Assembly: GCF_006442795.2 (NCBI RefSeq)
Contig: NZ_CP083956.1
Coordinates: 248,001-312,000, forward strand
DNA: 64,000 bases
Origin: Mesorhizobium sp. B1-1-8
GTDB lineage: Bacteria; Pseudomonadota; Alphaproteobacteria; Rhizobiales; Rhizobiaceae
Direction: 5' to 3'
In this document: positions 24,389-33,772 of the stretch, one piece after another
How positions within the stretch are numbered: position 1 is the first letter of the stretch
Layout: every line of letters begins with the position of its first letter
Notes under the pieces: generated by a model
Told to the model about the DNA's origin: nothing
What the model saw: the letters and a program-made list of their open reading frames with translations, nothing else
Database searches by the model: none
Position numbers and translations under genes: made by a program

Positions 24389-25831
24389 TTAGCCGGCAAA
24401 TGTATAGGCGGTCTTTACCGTGGTGTAGAATTCCGCGGCATAACGGCCCTGCTCGCGCGGGCCGTAGCTCGAGCCCTTGCGGCCGCCGAACGGCACGTGG
24501 AAGTCGACGCCCGCCGTCGGCAGATTGACCATGACCATGCCGGCCTCGGAGTTGCGCTTGAAGTGCGTGGCGTGCTTCAGACTGGTCGTGCAGATGCCGG
24601 AGGTCAGGCCGAACGGCGTGTCGTTGGCGACCGCCAGCGCCTCGTCGTAATCCTTGACGCGGATGACGCTGGCGACAGGCCCGAAGATCTCCTCGCGCGA
24701 ACTGCGCATGGCGTTGGTGGCTCCCGTCAGCAGCGTCGGCCGCAGATAGAAGCCCGGCGTCTTGCGATCGAGCCGCTCGCCGCCGAAGGCAAGCGTAGCG
24801 CCTTCCCTGACGCCGATGGCGATATAGTCCTCGTCCTGCTTCAACTGGGTTGCATCGACGACGGGACCGATCTGGGTCTGCGCATCAAGCGCGTCGCCGA
24901 TGACAAGCTTGTCCAGGCGCTCCTTCAAGGCATCGACGAAGCGATCGTGAATGCCCTCGGTGACAACCAGGCGCGAGGACGCCGTGCAGCGCTGGCCAGT
25001 GGAAAAATAGGCGCCGTTGATGGCGCAATCGACGGCGACGGCCAGATCGGCGTCATCGAGCACGACGAGCGGGTTCTTGCCGCCCATCTCGAGCTGGAAC
25101 TTGCGCATGTGCTCGACGCTGGCCGCGGCGACGCGTTTGCCGGTGCCGACCGAGCCGGTGAAGGTGATGGCGTTGAGGTCGGGACTGTCGAGCATGGCCT
25201 GGCCGACCACCGAGCCCTTGCCCATGACGAGGTTGAGCACTCCCTTGGGCAGGCCGGTGCGGTGCAGGATGTCGACGATGGTCCAGGCGCTTTCGGGAAC
25301 CAGCTCGGCCGGCTTGAAGACGACGGTGTTGCCGTGGGCCAGCGCCGGCGCGATCTTCCAGGCGGGAATGGCGATCGGGAAATTCCACGGCGTGATGATG
25401 CCGACCACGCCGACGGCCTCGCGGGTGATCTCGACGCCGACGCCCGGCCGCACGCTCGGCACCAGCTCGCCCGACAGGCGCAGCGTTTCGCCGGCGAAGA
25501 AGTCGAAAATCTGCGCCGCCCGAATGGTCTCGCCGATGCCTTCGGCCAGCGTCTTGCCTTCCTCGCGCGCCAGCGAGCGGCCGATCTCGTCCTTGCGCGC
25601 CATGATCTCGTCGGAAGTCTTCTTCAGCACCGCGTGGCGCGCCAGCGGCCCGGACCGCGACCAGGCCGGAAAGGCCGCCTTGGCTGCGGCGATGGCCTGC
25701 TTGGCCTGCTCCGGCCCGGCCGAAGCGTATTCGCCGACGACGTCATCGGTGTTCGACGGGTTGATGTTGCGCGAGCCGGCCTCGCCCAGCCACTCGCCGT
25801 CGATCAGGTTCTTGCGGAGCATGGTCGTCAT
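24389..25831 (-). CDS. NAD(P)-dependent aldehyde dehydrogenase
   Basis: A 480-residue ALDH superfamily enzyme. The start at 25831 (MTTMLRKNLIDGEWL) follows AAGGAAAC. Signatures: GIITPWNFPIAIPAWKIAPALAHGNTVVFKPAE, FTGSVGTGKRVA, the general base Glu in QLEMGGKNPLVV and the catalytic Cys in STGQRCTASSRLV. The closest functional group by eye is alpha-ketoglutarate semialdehyde/succinate-semialdehyde dehydrogenases used in sugar-acid degradation, but the substrate is not fixed by sequence. It is the first gene of a two-gene unit with the DUF1349 protein. Confidence 0.9.
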   Translation of the reverse strand: MTTMLRKNLIDGEWLGEAGSRNINPSNTDDVVGEYASAGPEQAKQAIAAAKAAFPAWSRSGPLARHAVLKKTSDEIMARKDEIGRSLAREEGKTLAEGIGETIRAAQIFDFFAGETLRLSGELVPSVRPGVGVEITREAVGVVGIITPWNFPIAIPAWKIAPALAHGNTVVFKPAELVPESAWTIVDILHRTGLPKGVLNLVMGKGSVVGQAMLDSPDLNAITFTGSVGTGKRVAAASVEHMRKFQLEMGGKNPLVVLDDADLAVAVDCAINGAYFSTGQRCTASSRLVVTEGIHDRFVDALKERLDKLVIGDALDAQTQIGPVVDATQLKQDEDYIAIGVREGATLAFGGERLDRKTPGFYLRPTLLTGATNAMRSSREEIFGPVASVIRVKDYDEALAVANDTPFGLTSGICTTSLKHATHFKRNSEAGMVMVNLPTAGVDFHVPFGGRKGSSYGPREQGRYAAEFYTTVKTAYTFAG

Positions 25832-25999
25832 CTTGTTTCCTTCGATTGGCTTCAAGCGGCAAGCGCCGTCATTTGTCAGACAAATGATATACGCATTGTC
25901 CGCCGACAGGTCTACCCGTGACCTTTCGATAAACCTAGGCGCACGGCGGCGGAAGTCCATCGAGCCCGTCCGCGACCACCTGTCACGATGCGGTGGGCC

Positions 26000-26485
26000 T
26001 CAACCGGAGAACGACCAGAACAGGCAGGCGAGCGTCACCGCCGCGAAGACGACGAAGAACAGGCTCCTGAGCAGGATGTTGCGGCGAAGACCGTTCATGG
26101 TCAGATGCGCCGCGACGATCGCCACGACGAACAGAAAGCGCCAGTTGACGAGCGCCCACAGCACCTCATGCTGGCCGAAGGCCCACCTGGCGAGGAGCGA
26201 GCCGACAATGGTGGCAAACAGCACGATCGTCGCCCAGAAGACCGCGTCGGCGCCATGGGTGAGAACGACGCCGGCGGCGCGGATGGGCAGGATCATCATC
26301 AACAGCGCGCTGAAGAAATAGAGGGCGGCGATGGCAAGGAAGGAGCCGGCATCGGCGATGCCGTCAAGGCGCTTCACGCCGAAGGCGCCATAGGGATAGC
26401 CGTGCCTCGCCACCGCCAGCGAGAGCGCCATGAGCAAAGCGCTCAACACCGTGACCAGAGCGAATGTGCCGAGGGCCTTTGTCAT
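26000..26485 (-). CDS. Hypothetical membrane protein
   Basis: A 161-residue protein with four hydrophobic segments: about 5-27 (FALVTVLSALLMALSLAVA), 48-70, 81-103 and 115-160. Short charged loops such as RHGYPYGAFGVKRLDG separate them. No known motif is recognised. It lies alone between the aldehyde dehydrogenase gene (168 bp upstream of which nothing is seen) and the IS element. Base composition is like that of its neighbours, so it is probably chromosomal and not part of the IS. Confidence 0.65.
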   Translation of the reverse strand: MTKALGTFALVTVLSALLMALSLAVARHGYPYGAFGVKRLDGIADAGSFLAIAALYFFSALLMMILPIRAAGVVLTHGADAVFWATIVLFATIVGSLLARWAFGQHEVLWALVNWRFLFVVAIVAAHLTMNGLRRNILLRSLFFVVFAAVTLACLFWSFSG

Positions 26486-26558
26486 GCCGTTCCTTGCCGA
26501 GACGAATCAACAGGGCATGATTTTAGCCTACGGCCAACTGCCCTGCACGGCAGGCTAG

Positions 26559-28203
26559 CCCGAATATCTCACCAAAAGAAGTGCATCGGCCCCGAGAATC
26601 TGAGAAACTGCTTTTGCAACAAAGAGTTATCAGATTCAGGAACGGGGTCCGATGCAGACACACTGTACTTCCGAGCAGCTTGAATTTGAAGGCTTCGACG
26701 GCCACAAAGTTGTGGCTGGTTTCGACGGCGGAGCCATTACCTCAGACGCGGGCGCCTTGCTTCTGCGTCACGTTGATCGGGCCATCGGGCTGTTCGACCG
26801 GGTGGCCTCGTGCTTCGTCGATTACCGCGATCCGGATCTCACGGTTCACAGCGTCCGCACGTTGGTCGGGCAACGCATCGCAGCGATCGCGCTGGGATAC
26901 GAGGACATCGACGACCACGACACGCTTCGCCACGACCCGGTGCTCGCACTTGTGTCGGAACGCTTGACGCCGAAGCGAGACGATTGTGCGGTGCTTGCTG
27001 GCAAGTCGACGCTCAACCGGCTGGAGCATGGCCGGGTCGGGGAGCCGACGCGCTATCACAAGATCAGCTACGACAGGCTAGCGTTGGAGGCCTTGTTCGT
27101 GGACCTGTTCCTAAAAGCCCACGACAAGCCGCCGGCCGAGATCGTGCTCGATCTCGACGCCACCGATGATCCGCTGCACGGCCGGCAGGAAGGCAGGTTC
27201 TTTCACGGCTACTACAACTGCTACTGCTACCTGCCGCTCTACATCTTCTGCGGCCGGCACCTTTTGGCGGCAAAGCTCAGGCGTTCCAACATCGATGCCA
27301 GCAAAGGAGCGGTCGAGGAGGTTGAGCGGATCGTGACCCAGATCCGCAAAACCTGGCCCAGGGTCCACATCATCCTGCGCGCTGATTCCGGCTTTGCGCG
27401 CGAGGAACTGATGGCCTGGTGCGAGATCAATCGCGTCGACTACGTCTTCGGCCTCGCCCGCAATGAACGGCTGGAAACCAAGATCGCCCCGACCTTGAAG
27501 GAAGCCTGCCTGGCATCTCGGGCAAGCGGGCAGGCCGCCCGGGTCTTCCGCGACTTCAGGTGGTCGACAAAAGACAGCTGGTCGCGCCGCAGGCGGGTCG
27601 TGGCCAAGGCCGAATGGACGACGCAGGGCGCCAATCCGCGCTTCATCGTGACGTCACTCAAGCCGGGGCGCTGGGCGGCACGGGTGCTTTACGAGGAGCT
27701 CTACTGCGCCCGCGGCGACATGGAGAACCGGATCAAGGAGTGCCAGCTCGACCTCTACGCTGATCGCACCAGTGCCAACACCATGCGCGCCAATCAGCTG
27801 CGGCTGTGGTTCGCCTCGTTTGCGTATGTCCTGATCTGCGCCTTGCGTCGCCTCGGTCTTGCCCATACCCGGCTCGCCAACGCCAGTTGCGGCACGATCA
27901 GATTGAAACTGCTGAAGATCGGCGCGCAGGTGCGCGTCTCGGTTCGTCGCATCAAGGTGGCGATGGCCTCAGCGTGTCCCTATGCCGAGGAGTTCGCCCT
28001 GGCTCACGCCCGAATACGTGCCGCGGCTCTGTAATGCCGCCGGACCTGAACCCTTCTCACAAACAATAGAGGACACATTGCTGAAGACCTGACCGTCGCC
28101 ACACCGCGGCGCTGATCGCCGCCGTCCTCGAACTCCACAGCCATGCCAATGGCCGCGCCGCCTCAAAGCGCAGCCCGGCGATAGATTCGGTGAGAGAAGC
28201 GGG
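26559..28203 (+). mobile_element. IS1380-family insertion sequence, apparently intact (1645 bp)
   Basis: The left end reads CCCGaataTCTCACCaaaa and the right end, reversed, CCCGcttcTCTCACCgaat: imperfect terminal inverted repeats with the same CCCG and TCTCACC blocks. Both ends are directly bordered by CTAG (26555-26558 and 28204-28207), a 4-bp target duplication as expected for the IS1380 family. It carries one transposase gene of full length. Confidence 0.85.
26652..28034 (+). CDS. IS1380-family transposase
   Basis: A 460-residue DDE transposase. The N-terminus contains VVAGFDGGAITSDAGALLLRHVDRAIG, family-typical; the first catalytic Asp lies in EIVLDLDATDDPLHG, the second in HIILRADSGFAREELMAWCE and the C-terminal Glu in ARGDMENRIKECQLDLYADRTS. 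All three blocks are intact and there is no frameshift, so the element may be active. It is the only gene of the 1645-bp element. Confidence 0.92.
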   Translation: MQTHCTSEQLEFEGFDGHKVVAGFDGGAITSDAGALLLRHVDRAIGLFDRVASCFVDYRDPDLTVHSVRTLVGQRIAAIALGYEDIDDHDTLRHDPVLALVSERLTPKRDDCAVLAGKSTLNRLEHGRVGEPTRYHKISYDRLALEALFVDLFLKAHDKPPAEIVLDLDATDDPLHGRQEGRFFHGYYNCYCYLPLYIFCGRHLLAAKLRRSNIDASKGAVEEVERIVTQIRKTWPRVHIILRADSGFAREELMAWCEINRVDYVFGLARNERLETKIAPTLKEACLASRASGQAARVFRDFRWSTKDSWSRRRRVVAKAEWTTQGANPRFIVTSLKPGRWAARVLYEELYCARGDMENRIKECQLDLYADRTSANTMRANQLRLWFASFAYVLICALRRLGLAHTRLANASCGTIRLKLLKIGAQVRVSVRRIKVAMASACPYAEEFALAHARIRAAAL

Positions 28204-29262
28204 CTAGCCGATGCGGTTGCCGCTTTTCGGATCGAACAGGTGTAGCGCCGCCGGATCGGCCGACAACCGGACCGTATCGCCCGGCTTGACGCTGCTGCGC
28301 CCCATGACGAAGACGCAGACCTGCTGATTGGCCAGCCGGACATAGAATTGCGTCGACAGGCCGAGCGGCTCGACCACTTCGACCTCGCCTTTCAGCGCGC
28401 CGTCGTCGGCCAGCCTGATATGCTCCGGCCGCAGGCCGACGGTGAGCGCATCACCGTCGTTCAACGAAAGGCCTTCCGGCAATTTCAGCTTCTGGCCATC
28501 GGCCAGCACGGCGTCTGCACCGGAGACCGTCGCCGGCAGAAAATTCATGCCGGGCGAGCCGATGAAGCCGGCGACGAAGGTGTTGACCGGCCGGTCGTAG
28601 AGCTCCAGCGGGTGGCCGACCTGCTGGACGTAGCCGTCATGCATGACGACGATGCGGTCGGCCATGGTCATCGCCTCGATCTGGTCGTGGGTGACATAGA
28701 CCGAGGTGGTCTTGAGCTGCTGGTGCAGCGCCTTGATCTCGGCGCGCATGTGGACGCGCAATTTGGCGTCGAGGTTCGACAGCGGTTCGTCGAACAGGAA
28801 GACCTTCGGATCGCGCACGATGGCGCGGCCCATGGCGACGCGCTGGCGCTGGCCGCCGGACAGCTGCCGCGGCAGGCGGCCGAGGAAATTGTCGAGGCCG
28901 AGGCGCCTGGCGGCCGCACCCACCCTGCCATCGATCGTCGCCTTCTCGGCCTTCTTCAAAAGCAGGCTGAAGCCCATGTTGGAGGAGACGTCCATGTGCG
29001 GGTAGAGCGCATAGGACTGGAACACCATGGCGATATCGCGGTCCTTCGGCGCCACATCGTTGACCAGCCGCTCGCCGATGCGGATCTCGCCGCCGGTCAC
29101 CTCTTCCAGCCCGGCGATCATACGCAGGAGCGTGGACTTGCCGCAGCCGGACGGTCCGACCAGGACGACGAACTCGCCGTCGGCGATTTCGAGGTCGACG
29201 CCGTGCAGGATGCGCAGCGCGCCGTAATCCTTCTCGACATGTTGCAGCGTGACGGAGGCCAT
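28204..29262 (-). CDS. ABC transporter ATP-binding protein, UgpC/MsmX-like
   Basis: A 352-residue carbohydrate-importer ATPase of the CUT1 class. It has Walker A GPSGCGKST, Q-loop FQSYALYPHM, signature LSGGQRQRVAMGRA, Walker B VFLFDEPLSNLDAKLR and the switch His in VTHDQIEAM; a C-terminal OB/TOBE regulatory domain follows (about 240-352). It energises uptake through the two permeases encoded upstream (3-bp gap). Its TAG stop codon is part of the CTAG target site of the neighbouring IS1380 element, so the insertion stopped exactly at the end of the gene without harming it. Confidence 0.92.
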   Translation of the reverse strand: MASVTLQHVEKDYGALRILHGVDLEIADGEFVVLVGPSGCGKSTLLRMIAGLEEVTGGEIRIGERLVNDVAPKDRDIAMVFQSYALYPHMDVSSNMGFSLLLKKAEKATIDGRVGAAARRLGLDNFLGRLPRQLSGGQRQRVAMGRAIVRDPKVFLFDEPLSNLDAKLRVHMRAEIKALHQQLKTTSVYVTHDQIEAMTMADRIVVMHDGYVQQVGHPLELYDRPVNTFVAGFIGSPGMNFLPATVSGADAVLADGQKLKLPEGLSLNDGDALTVGLRPEHIRLADDGALKGEVEVVEPLGLSTQFYVRLANQQVCVFVMGRSSVKPGDTVRLSADPAALHLFDPKSGNRIG

Positions 29263-29265
29263 CGA

Positions 29266-30114
29266 TTATCCTTTGACCGCGCCGGCGGTAAGGCCGGTGA
29301 CGAGATAGCGTTGCAGGAAGGCGAAGAAGATGCAGACCGGGATCAGCGCCAGGATGGACGCCGCCATCATCTGCCCCCAGTCGACCGCGAACTTGCCGAT
29401 GAAGGTGAGCAGCCCGACGGCGAAAGTCTTCTGGGCGTCGCTGGAGATCAGCATCAGCGCGAACAGCAATTCGCTCCAGGCGGCGGTGAAGACGAAGCCG
29501 AGCGTCGCGCCCATGCCGGGCAAGGTCAGCGGCACGATGACCCGGCGCATGGCCTGCGCGCGCGTGCAGCCGTCGATCATCGCCGCTTCCTCGAGGTCCT
29601 TGGGGATGCCGTCGAAGAAGGACTGCATGAGGAAGGTGGCGAAGGCGGTGTTGAAGGCGGTGTAGATGATGATCAGCCCGACCAGGCTGTTGGTCAGGCC
29701 GAGCTGGCCCATGATGCGGTAGATCGGCGGGATGACCATGACCAGCGGGAAGGTCTGGGTGAGCAGCAGCAGGATCGCCAGCGTCGCCTTGCCGCGGAAG
29801 GCGAAGCGCGACATGGCGTAGCCGGCGAGCGTGGCAATCACGGTGACGAACGCTGCCGTCGACACCGAGACGATGACGCTGTTGAGGAAATAGCGCGGGA
29901 AGTCGGAGGCTTCGAGCACGGTGACGAAGTTCTGGAACGTCGTCTCAGACGGCCAGAAGGTGATGCCTTCGGAATAAAGCAGGCGTTCCGGCGTCAGCGA
30001 TATCTTCAGCGTCCAGAAGATCGGGAACAGCGCGAAGATCACATAGGCAGCAATCGCCGCATAGAGGCCGAAGCCGCCGACAATGCGCGAGGAGGTGGAG
30101 CGCCCGGCGATCAT
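29266..30114 (-). CDS. ABC transporter permease, MalG/CUT1 type
   Basis: A 282-residue permease with six membrane helices (first YAAIAAYVIFALFPIFWTL). The EAA loop DLEEAAMIDGCTRAQAMRRVIVPLTLPG, which docks on the ATPase, is clear. The C-terminus ends YLVTGLTAGAVKG, typical of MalG-like subunits. Its start overlaps the stop region of the upstream permease gene by one base (30114), showing tight coupling. Confidence 0.92.
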   Translation of the reverse strand: MIAGRSTSSRIVGGFGLYAAIAAYVIFALFPIFWTLKISLTPERLLYSEGITFWPSETTFQNFVTVLEASDFPRYFLNSVIVSVSTAAFVTVIATLAGYAMSRFAFRGKATLAILLLLTQTFPLVMVIPPIYRIMGQLGLTNSLVGLIIIYTAFNTAFATFLMQSFFDGIPKDLEEAAMIDGCTRAQAMRRVIVPLTLPGMGATLGFVFTAAWSELLFALMLISSDAQKTFAVGLLTFIGKFAVDWGQMMAASILALIPVCIFFAFLQRYLVTGLTAGAVKG

Positions 30115-31037
30115 CAGACGTGCCTCACCAGCGTGCGGCGGATGGCGATCAACCCCACGGCATAGGCAATCAGCAGCACCAGCAGCAGCACCGCGACGGC
30201 CGAGGCATAGCCCTTGTCCAGCGACTTGAAGGCGCTGACATAGATGTAGACCGGCACCGTGCTGGTCGAGCCGGCCGGCCCGCCCTCGGTCATGACGAAG
30301 ATCAGGTCGGCGAAAGTGGCGATCCAGATGGTGCGCAGCATGACGGTGATGACGATGGTCGGCGCCAGGAAAGGCAGCGTCACCTTGGTGAAACGCTGCC
30401 AGGGCGAGGCGCCGTCGATGGCCGCAGCCTCATGCAATTCGGACGGGATCGATTTCAGCGCCGCCAGCAGCGTGATGGCGAAGAACGGGATGCCGAACCA
30501 GATGTTGGCGACGATCGGGCCCCACATGGCGGTTGCGGGATCGGACAGCACATTGGTCGGCTCAGCCTTCAGGCCAAGGGCAAAGAGCCAGTGTGGCAGC
30601 GGCCCGATGATCGGGTTGAACAGCCAGGCCCAGGTGAGGCCGGACAGAAAAGACGGCACCGCCCAGGGCAGGAACACCACCGCCTGCACTATCCTGCGGC
30701 CAAAGAACGGCTTGTCGAGCAGCAGCGCCAGGCCCAGCCCGAGGAAGAACTGGAAGAACAGGCTGGCGACGGTCCACCACAGCGTGTTGATCAGCGCCTG
30801 GCCGAGCACCTGGTCGGACAGCATCGCCTGGTACTGGCCGAGCCCGACATATTCCGACCTGAAGGCGGAGAACTTTCTGAACGAATAGCTGACGCCGATG
30901 ATCAGCGGCACCAAGAGCACGACGACCAGGAGAACGATAGCCGGCGAAAGATAGAGCCAGGGCTCGATCGCCGCCCTGCTCAGCCGCTTCTTGCGCGGCC
31001 GGCCGGCGGTTCGGATTTCGGAAACGGCATAGGTCAT
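30114..31037 (-). CDS. ABC transporter permease, MalF/CUT1 type
   Basis: A 307-residue permease with six helices; the N-terminus is basic (RPRKKRLSR) before the first helix (WLYLSPAIVLLVVVLLVPLIIG). The EAA loop is ELHEAAAIDGASPWQRFTKVTLPFL. Start 31037 (MTYAVSE) is preferred over the upstream Met at 31070. It is separated from the binding-protein gene by 229 bp that hold a rhizobial palindromic repeat, so the permease genes may depend on read-through. Confidence 0.9.
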   Translation of the reverse strand: MTYAVSEIRTAGRPRKKRLSRAAIEPWLYLSPAIVLLVVVLLVPLIIGVSYSFRKFSAFRSEYVGLGQYQAMLSDQVLGQALINTLWWTVASLFFQFFLGLGLALLLDKPFFGRRIVQAVVFLPWAVPSFLSGLTWAWLFNPIIGPLPHWLFALGLKAEPTNVLSDPATAMWGPIVANIWFGIPFFAITLLAALKSIPSELHEAAAIDGASPWQRFTKVTLPFLAPTIVITVMLRTIWIATFADLIFVMTEGGPAGSTSTVPVYIYVSAFKSLDKGYASAVAVLLLVLLIAYAVGLIAIRRTLVRHV

Positions 31038-31076
31038 GGGGGCTCGCGATGGGAGGGGCAGGCGTGGCAACTGCGC

Positions 31077-31257
31077 CCTTCTCCCCGTTTACGGGGAGAA
31101 GATGCCGGCAGGCAGATGAGGGGCAGCGCTAAGCTAGCAGGACTTGGCGCCGTCCCTCATCCGTCACTTGTCTGTGAATGTCGTTCTCCCAAAACCGCTA
31201 CGCACTTTTGAGCGACATTCATCGGGTGACACCTTCTCCCCGTGAACGGGGAGAAGG
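31077..31257. repeat. Rhizobial 'cttctccccg...cggggagaag' palindromic element
   Basis: Two hairpins, CTTCTCCCCGTttACGGGGAGAAG-like, frame sequence containing gatgaggggcagc and gtccctcatccg. The right part is interrupted by a second repeat type (gaatgtcgttctcccaaaaccgctacgcacttttgagcgacattc). These elements are common between rhizobial genes and may attenuate or stabilise operon mRNA; this one splits the binding-protein gene from its permease genes. Confidence 0.7.
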
Positions 31258-31266
31258 AAGAAGAAG

Positions 31267-32544
31267 CTACTTCTTGTTCTTCGCCATCCAGTCCTGCTGT
31301 TCCTTGGTCAGGAACGCTGCCCATTCGTCGGCCACCTGCTTGGCCGGTTTCTGGCCGAGCAGCACTTCCTGGAAATTCTTGATCGCCACCTGGTCGACGA
31401 AATTGCCGAGGTTCTCCAGATGCGTCGGCGGCGTCACCATTTCATATTTGGAGCTGTCGGAGAGCTCGGTGAACCAGCCCTTGAACTGCTCGGTCTTGAA
31501 GTGGGCGTCCTGGTCGGCGCCTTTGTGGATCGGCACCACGCCGACTTCCTTGGCCCATTCCAGATTGTCCTTGGGCGACAACAGCGTCGCCATCAGCTTC
31601 CAGGCATCATCCTTGTGCTGGGAATTGGCGAACATCGCCCAGCCGGCATAACCAAGCGTCGGATAGGATTTGCCGCTCGGCCCGACCGGCAATGGCGCAA
31701 CCGCGAAGTCGTCGGCGCTCATCTTGTCGGCGATGCCGAGCAGCGCGTCCGGATCCTGGTTGAGCATGGCGCAGGTGCCGGAATAGAAGCCGGTCACCGT
31801 CTCGTTGAAGCCCCAGCTCACGGCGTCCTTCGGCGCCAGGCGGTTCTTGTACATATCGGCCAGCATCTGCAGGCCCTTGACCGAGCCTTCCTCGTTGATT
31901 GTCGAGGTGCCGTCCGCGTTGAAGTAGCCGCCCTTGCCGGCGGCGATGTTCATGAACATGTGCATGCCGTTGAAGGCGCCGGGACCGCCGCGCAGGCAGT
32001 AGCCGTATTTGCCTGGAATGGCCGAGATCTTCTTGGAATCCTCGACGAACTCGTCGAGCGTCGCGGGCGGGCCGTCGAGACCGGCCTGCTTGAACAGCTT
32101 CTTGTTCCAGAACAGGGCGTTCACATAATAGCCGTAAGGGATCATGTACTGGGTGTTGTTGACGGTCGAGCCGAACTGCTTGGCGCGATCGCCGAGCGTC
32201 TTGGCGTCGGGCCACTTGGCCATATACGGCCCGAGGTCCTCGAGCTGGCCGTTGTTGGCATAAAGGCCCATCCAGCGTTCCGGCATCTCGACGACGTCGG
32301 GCGTATCGCCGGCCTGGACCATGGTGAGGAATTTTTCGAAGGCCTGGCCCCAGGGCAGCGAAACCAGCTCGACCTTGATGCCGGGATTGGCCTGCTCGAA
32401 TTCGGCGATCTGCTTCTTCAGGAATTCGGTGCGCGGCGGGCTGGTGATGACCTCGACCATCTTGACGGTGGTATCGGCCAGCGCGCCGCTGGCGGAAATC
32501 GCCAGGCCGGCAGCGGCGGCGAGCATGACTGTCAGTCTTTTCAT
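31267..32544 (-). CDS. ABC transporter extracellular solute-binding protein (family 1, sugar type)
   Basis: A 425-residue periplasmic binding protein. The start at 32544 has GGAG upstream and gives a signal peptide MKRLTVMLAAAAGLAISASGALA before DTTVKMVEV. The mature part has the family pattern FEQANPGIKVELVSLPWGQAFEKFLTMVQAGDTPDVVEM and GYAGWAMFANSQHKDDAWKL. It delivers the ligand to the two CUT1 permeases encoded downstream. It lies 25 bp after a Cys/Met-type PLP enzyme gene, which is unusual for a sugar importer and leaves the real ligand open. Confidence 0.9.
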   Translation of the reverse strand: MKRLTVMLAAAAGLAISASGALADTTVKMVEVITSPPRTEFLKKQIAEFEQANPGIKVELVSLPWGQAFEKFLTMVQAGDTPDVVEMPERWMGLYANNGQLEDLGPYMAKWPDAKTLGDRAKQFGSTVNNTQYMIPYGYYVNALFWNKKLFKQAGLDGPPATLDEFVEDSKKISAIPGKYGYCLRGGPGAFNGMHMFMNIAAGKGGYFNADGTSTINEEGSVKGLQMLADMYKNRLAPKDAVSWGFNETVTGFYSGTCAMLNQDPDALLGIADKMSADDFAVAPLPVGPSGKSYPTLGYAGWAMFANSQHKDDAWKLMATLLSPKDNLEWAKEVGVVPIHKGADQDAHFKTEQFKGWFTELSDSSKYEMVTPPTHLENLGNFVDQVAIKNFQEVLLGQKPAKQVADEWAAFLTKEQQDWMAKNKK

Positions 32545-32569
32545 GTTCAGGACTCCCATTTTGAACAAT

Positions 32570-33772
32570 TTATTTTTTTGCCTTGTCGAAGGCCTGGGCG
32601 ACGTCTGCCCAGAGATCCTCGACATTTTCCAATCCGACATTGAAGCGGATGGTACGGGGGCTGACGCCGAAGCGCGCCATCGAATTCAAACCCGGCGTCT
32701 GCTCGAGCGAAGCCTTTGCCGGCACGACCAGGCTTTCGTGGCCGCCCCAGCTGACGCCGATGCGAAACAGCTTCAGCGCATCGACAAAAGCCGGGATGTC
32801 GACATCCTCGGTGACCTCGAAGGAGAAAAGCCCGGCATAGCCGGCGAGCGTTTTCTTGCCGGGATGATTGGAATAAACGGGGTGGTTGACCCGCTCGACC
32901 TTGCCATGCGCCTTCAGCCGCTCGGCCAGCGTCAGCCCGCTCTTCATGTGGTGCGGCAATCTCAGCGGCAGCGTGCGCAGGCCGCGCAGCAGCAGCCAGC
33001 CTTCGAAGGGCGACAGCTTGGCGCCGAGCTGGGAATAGGTCTGCTCGTTGATGCGCTTGATGTGGGCCGCCGACCCCGCCACCACGCCGGCGACGGTGTC
33101 GCTGTGGCCGCCGAGATATTTCGAGGCCGAATGCAGCACCAGGTCGACGCCATGCGAGATCGGCTTCTGGAAGACCGGCGTCGCCCAGGAATTGTCGATG
33201 GATGTGACGATACCCTGCTCCTTGGCCAGCCGTGCCAGATGGGCGATGTCCTGCAGCTCGAACATCATCGAAGTCGGGCTTTCGAGATAGAGCAGCCTGG
33301 CGCCGGGAAGGGCAGCGGCGACCGCGTCGGGGTCGGAGCCGTCAACATAATCAACCTTGATGTTGAGGCGCGGAAACAGCCGCTCGAACAGCCGGTAGGC
33401 GTCACCATAGCAGTTGCGCACGGCAAGGATGCGCTCGCCGGCGCCAACGAAGGCAAGCACGGTGGCGCTGATCGCCGCCATGCCGCTGGAAAAGCCGCGC
33501 GCGGCCTCCGCCCCTTCAAGCGCCGCGATGCGGGCCTCGAACTCCATCACCGTCGGGTTGTCGCCGCGCGAATAGATCGGCTGCTTGCGTCGGCCGGCAA
33601 AGGTGTCGGCCATGTCGGCATAATTGGCGAAGGTGAACAGCGAGGTCTGGTAGATCGGCGGCACCACCGCGCCGTCCGGGAACGGGTCGTCATGCGCCAG
33701 CAGTGTCGCCGCCTCGCCGAGATAGTCGCCGGCCAGGGACGCGGGGTCGAAATCGGTCGGGTGCTCGTTCAT
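32570..33772 (-). CDS. PLP-dependent Cys/Met metabolism lyase family (cystathionine beta-lyase-like)
   Basis: A 400-residue fold-type I PLP enzyme of the trans-sulphuration family. It has PIYQTSLFTF, YSRGDNPTVMEFEARIAALEGAEAARGFSSGMAAI, the SPTSMMFELQDI block and the PLP lysine in LHSASKYLGGHSDTVAG; the C-terminus has RFGVSPRTIRFNVGLEN. The reaction (C-S lyase, gamma-synthase or another beta/gamma-elimination) cannot be settled. It overlaps the GntR regulator gene by ATGA and precedes an ABC binding-protein gene, suggesting an importer-plus-degradation unit. Confidence 0.88.
   Translation of the reverse strand: MNEHPTDFDPASLAGDYLGEAATLLAHDDPFPDGAVVPPIYQTSLFTFANYADMADTFAGRRKQPIYSRGDNPTVMEFEARIAALEGAEAARGFSSGMAAISATVLAFVGAGERILAVRNCYGDAYRLFERLFPRLNIKVDYVDGSDPDAVAAALPGARLLYLESPTSMMFELQDIAHLARLAKEQGIVTSIDNSWATPVFQKPISHGVDLVLHSASKYLGGHSDTVAGVVAGSAAHIKRINEQTYSQLGAKLSPFEGWLLLRGLRTLPLRLPHHMKSGLTLAERLKAHGKVERVNHPVYSNHPGKKTLAGYAGLFSFEVTEDVDIPAFVDALKLFRIGVSWGGHESLVVPAKASLEQTPGLNSMARFGVSPRTIRFNVGLENVEDLWADVAQAFDKAKK

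Noticed and set aside
26652..28034. Lasso or EPS island borders marked by the IS1380 element
   Set aside because: The IS lies several kb outside both systems, and no second copy is seen on the other side.
28348..30165. Plus-strand frame of 605 codons opposite the ABC importer genes
   Set aside because: Asp/Gly/Arg-rich shadow frame of the permease and ATPase genes.
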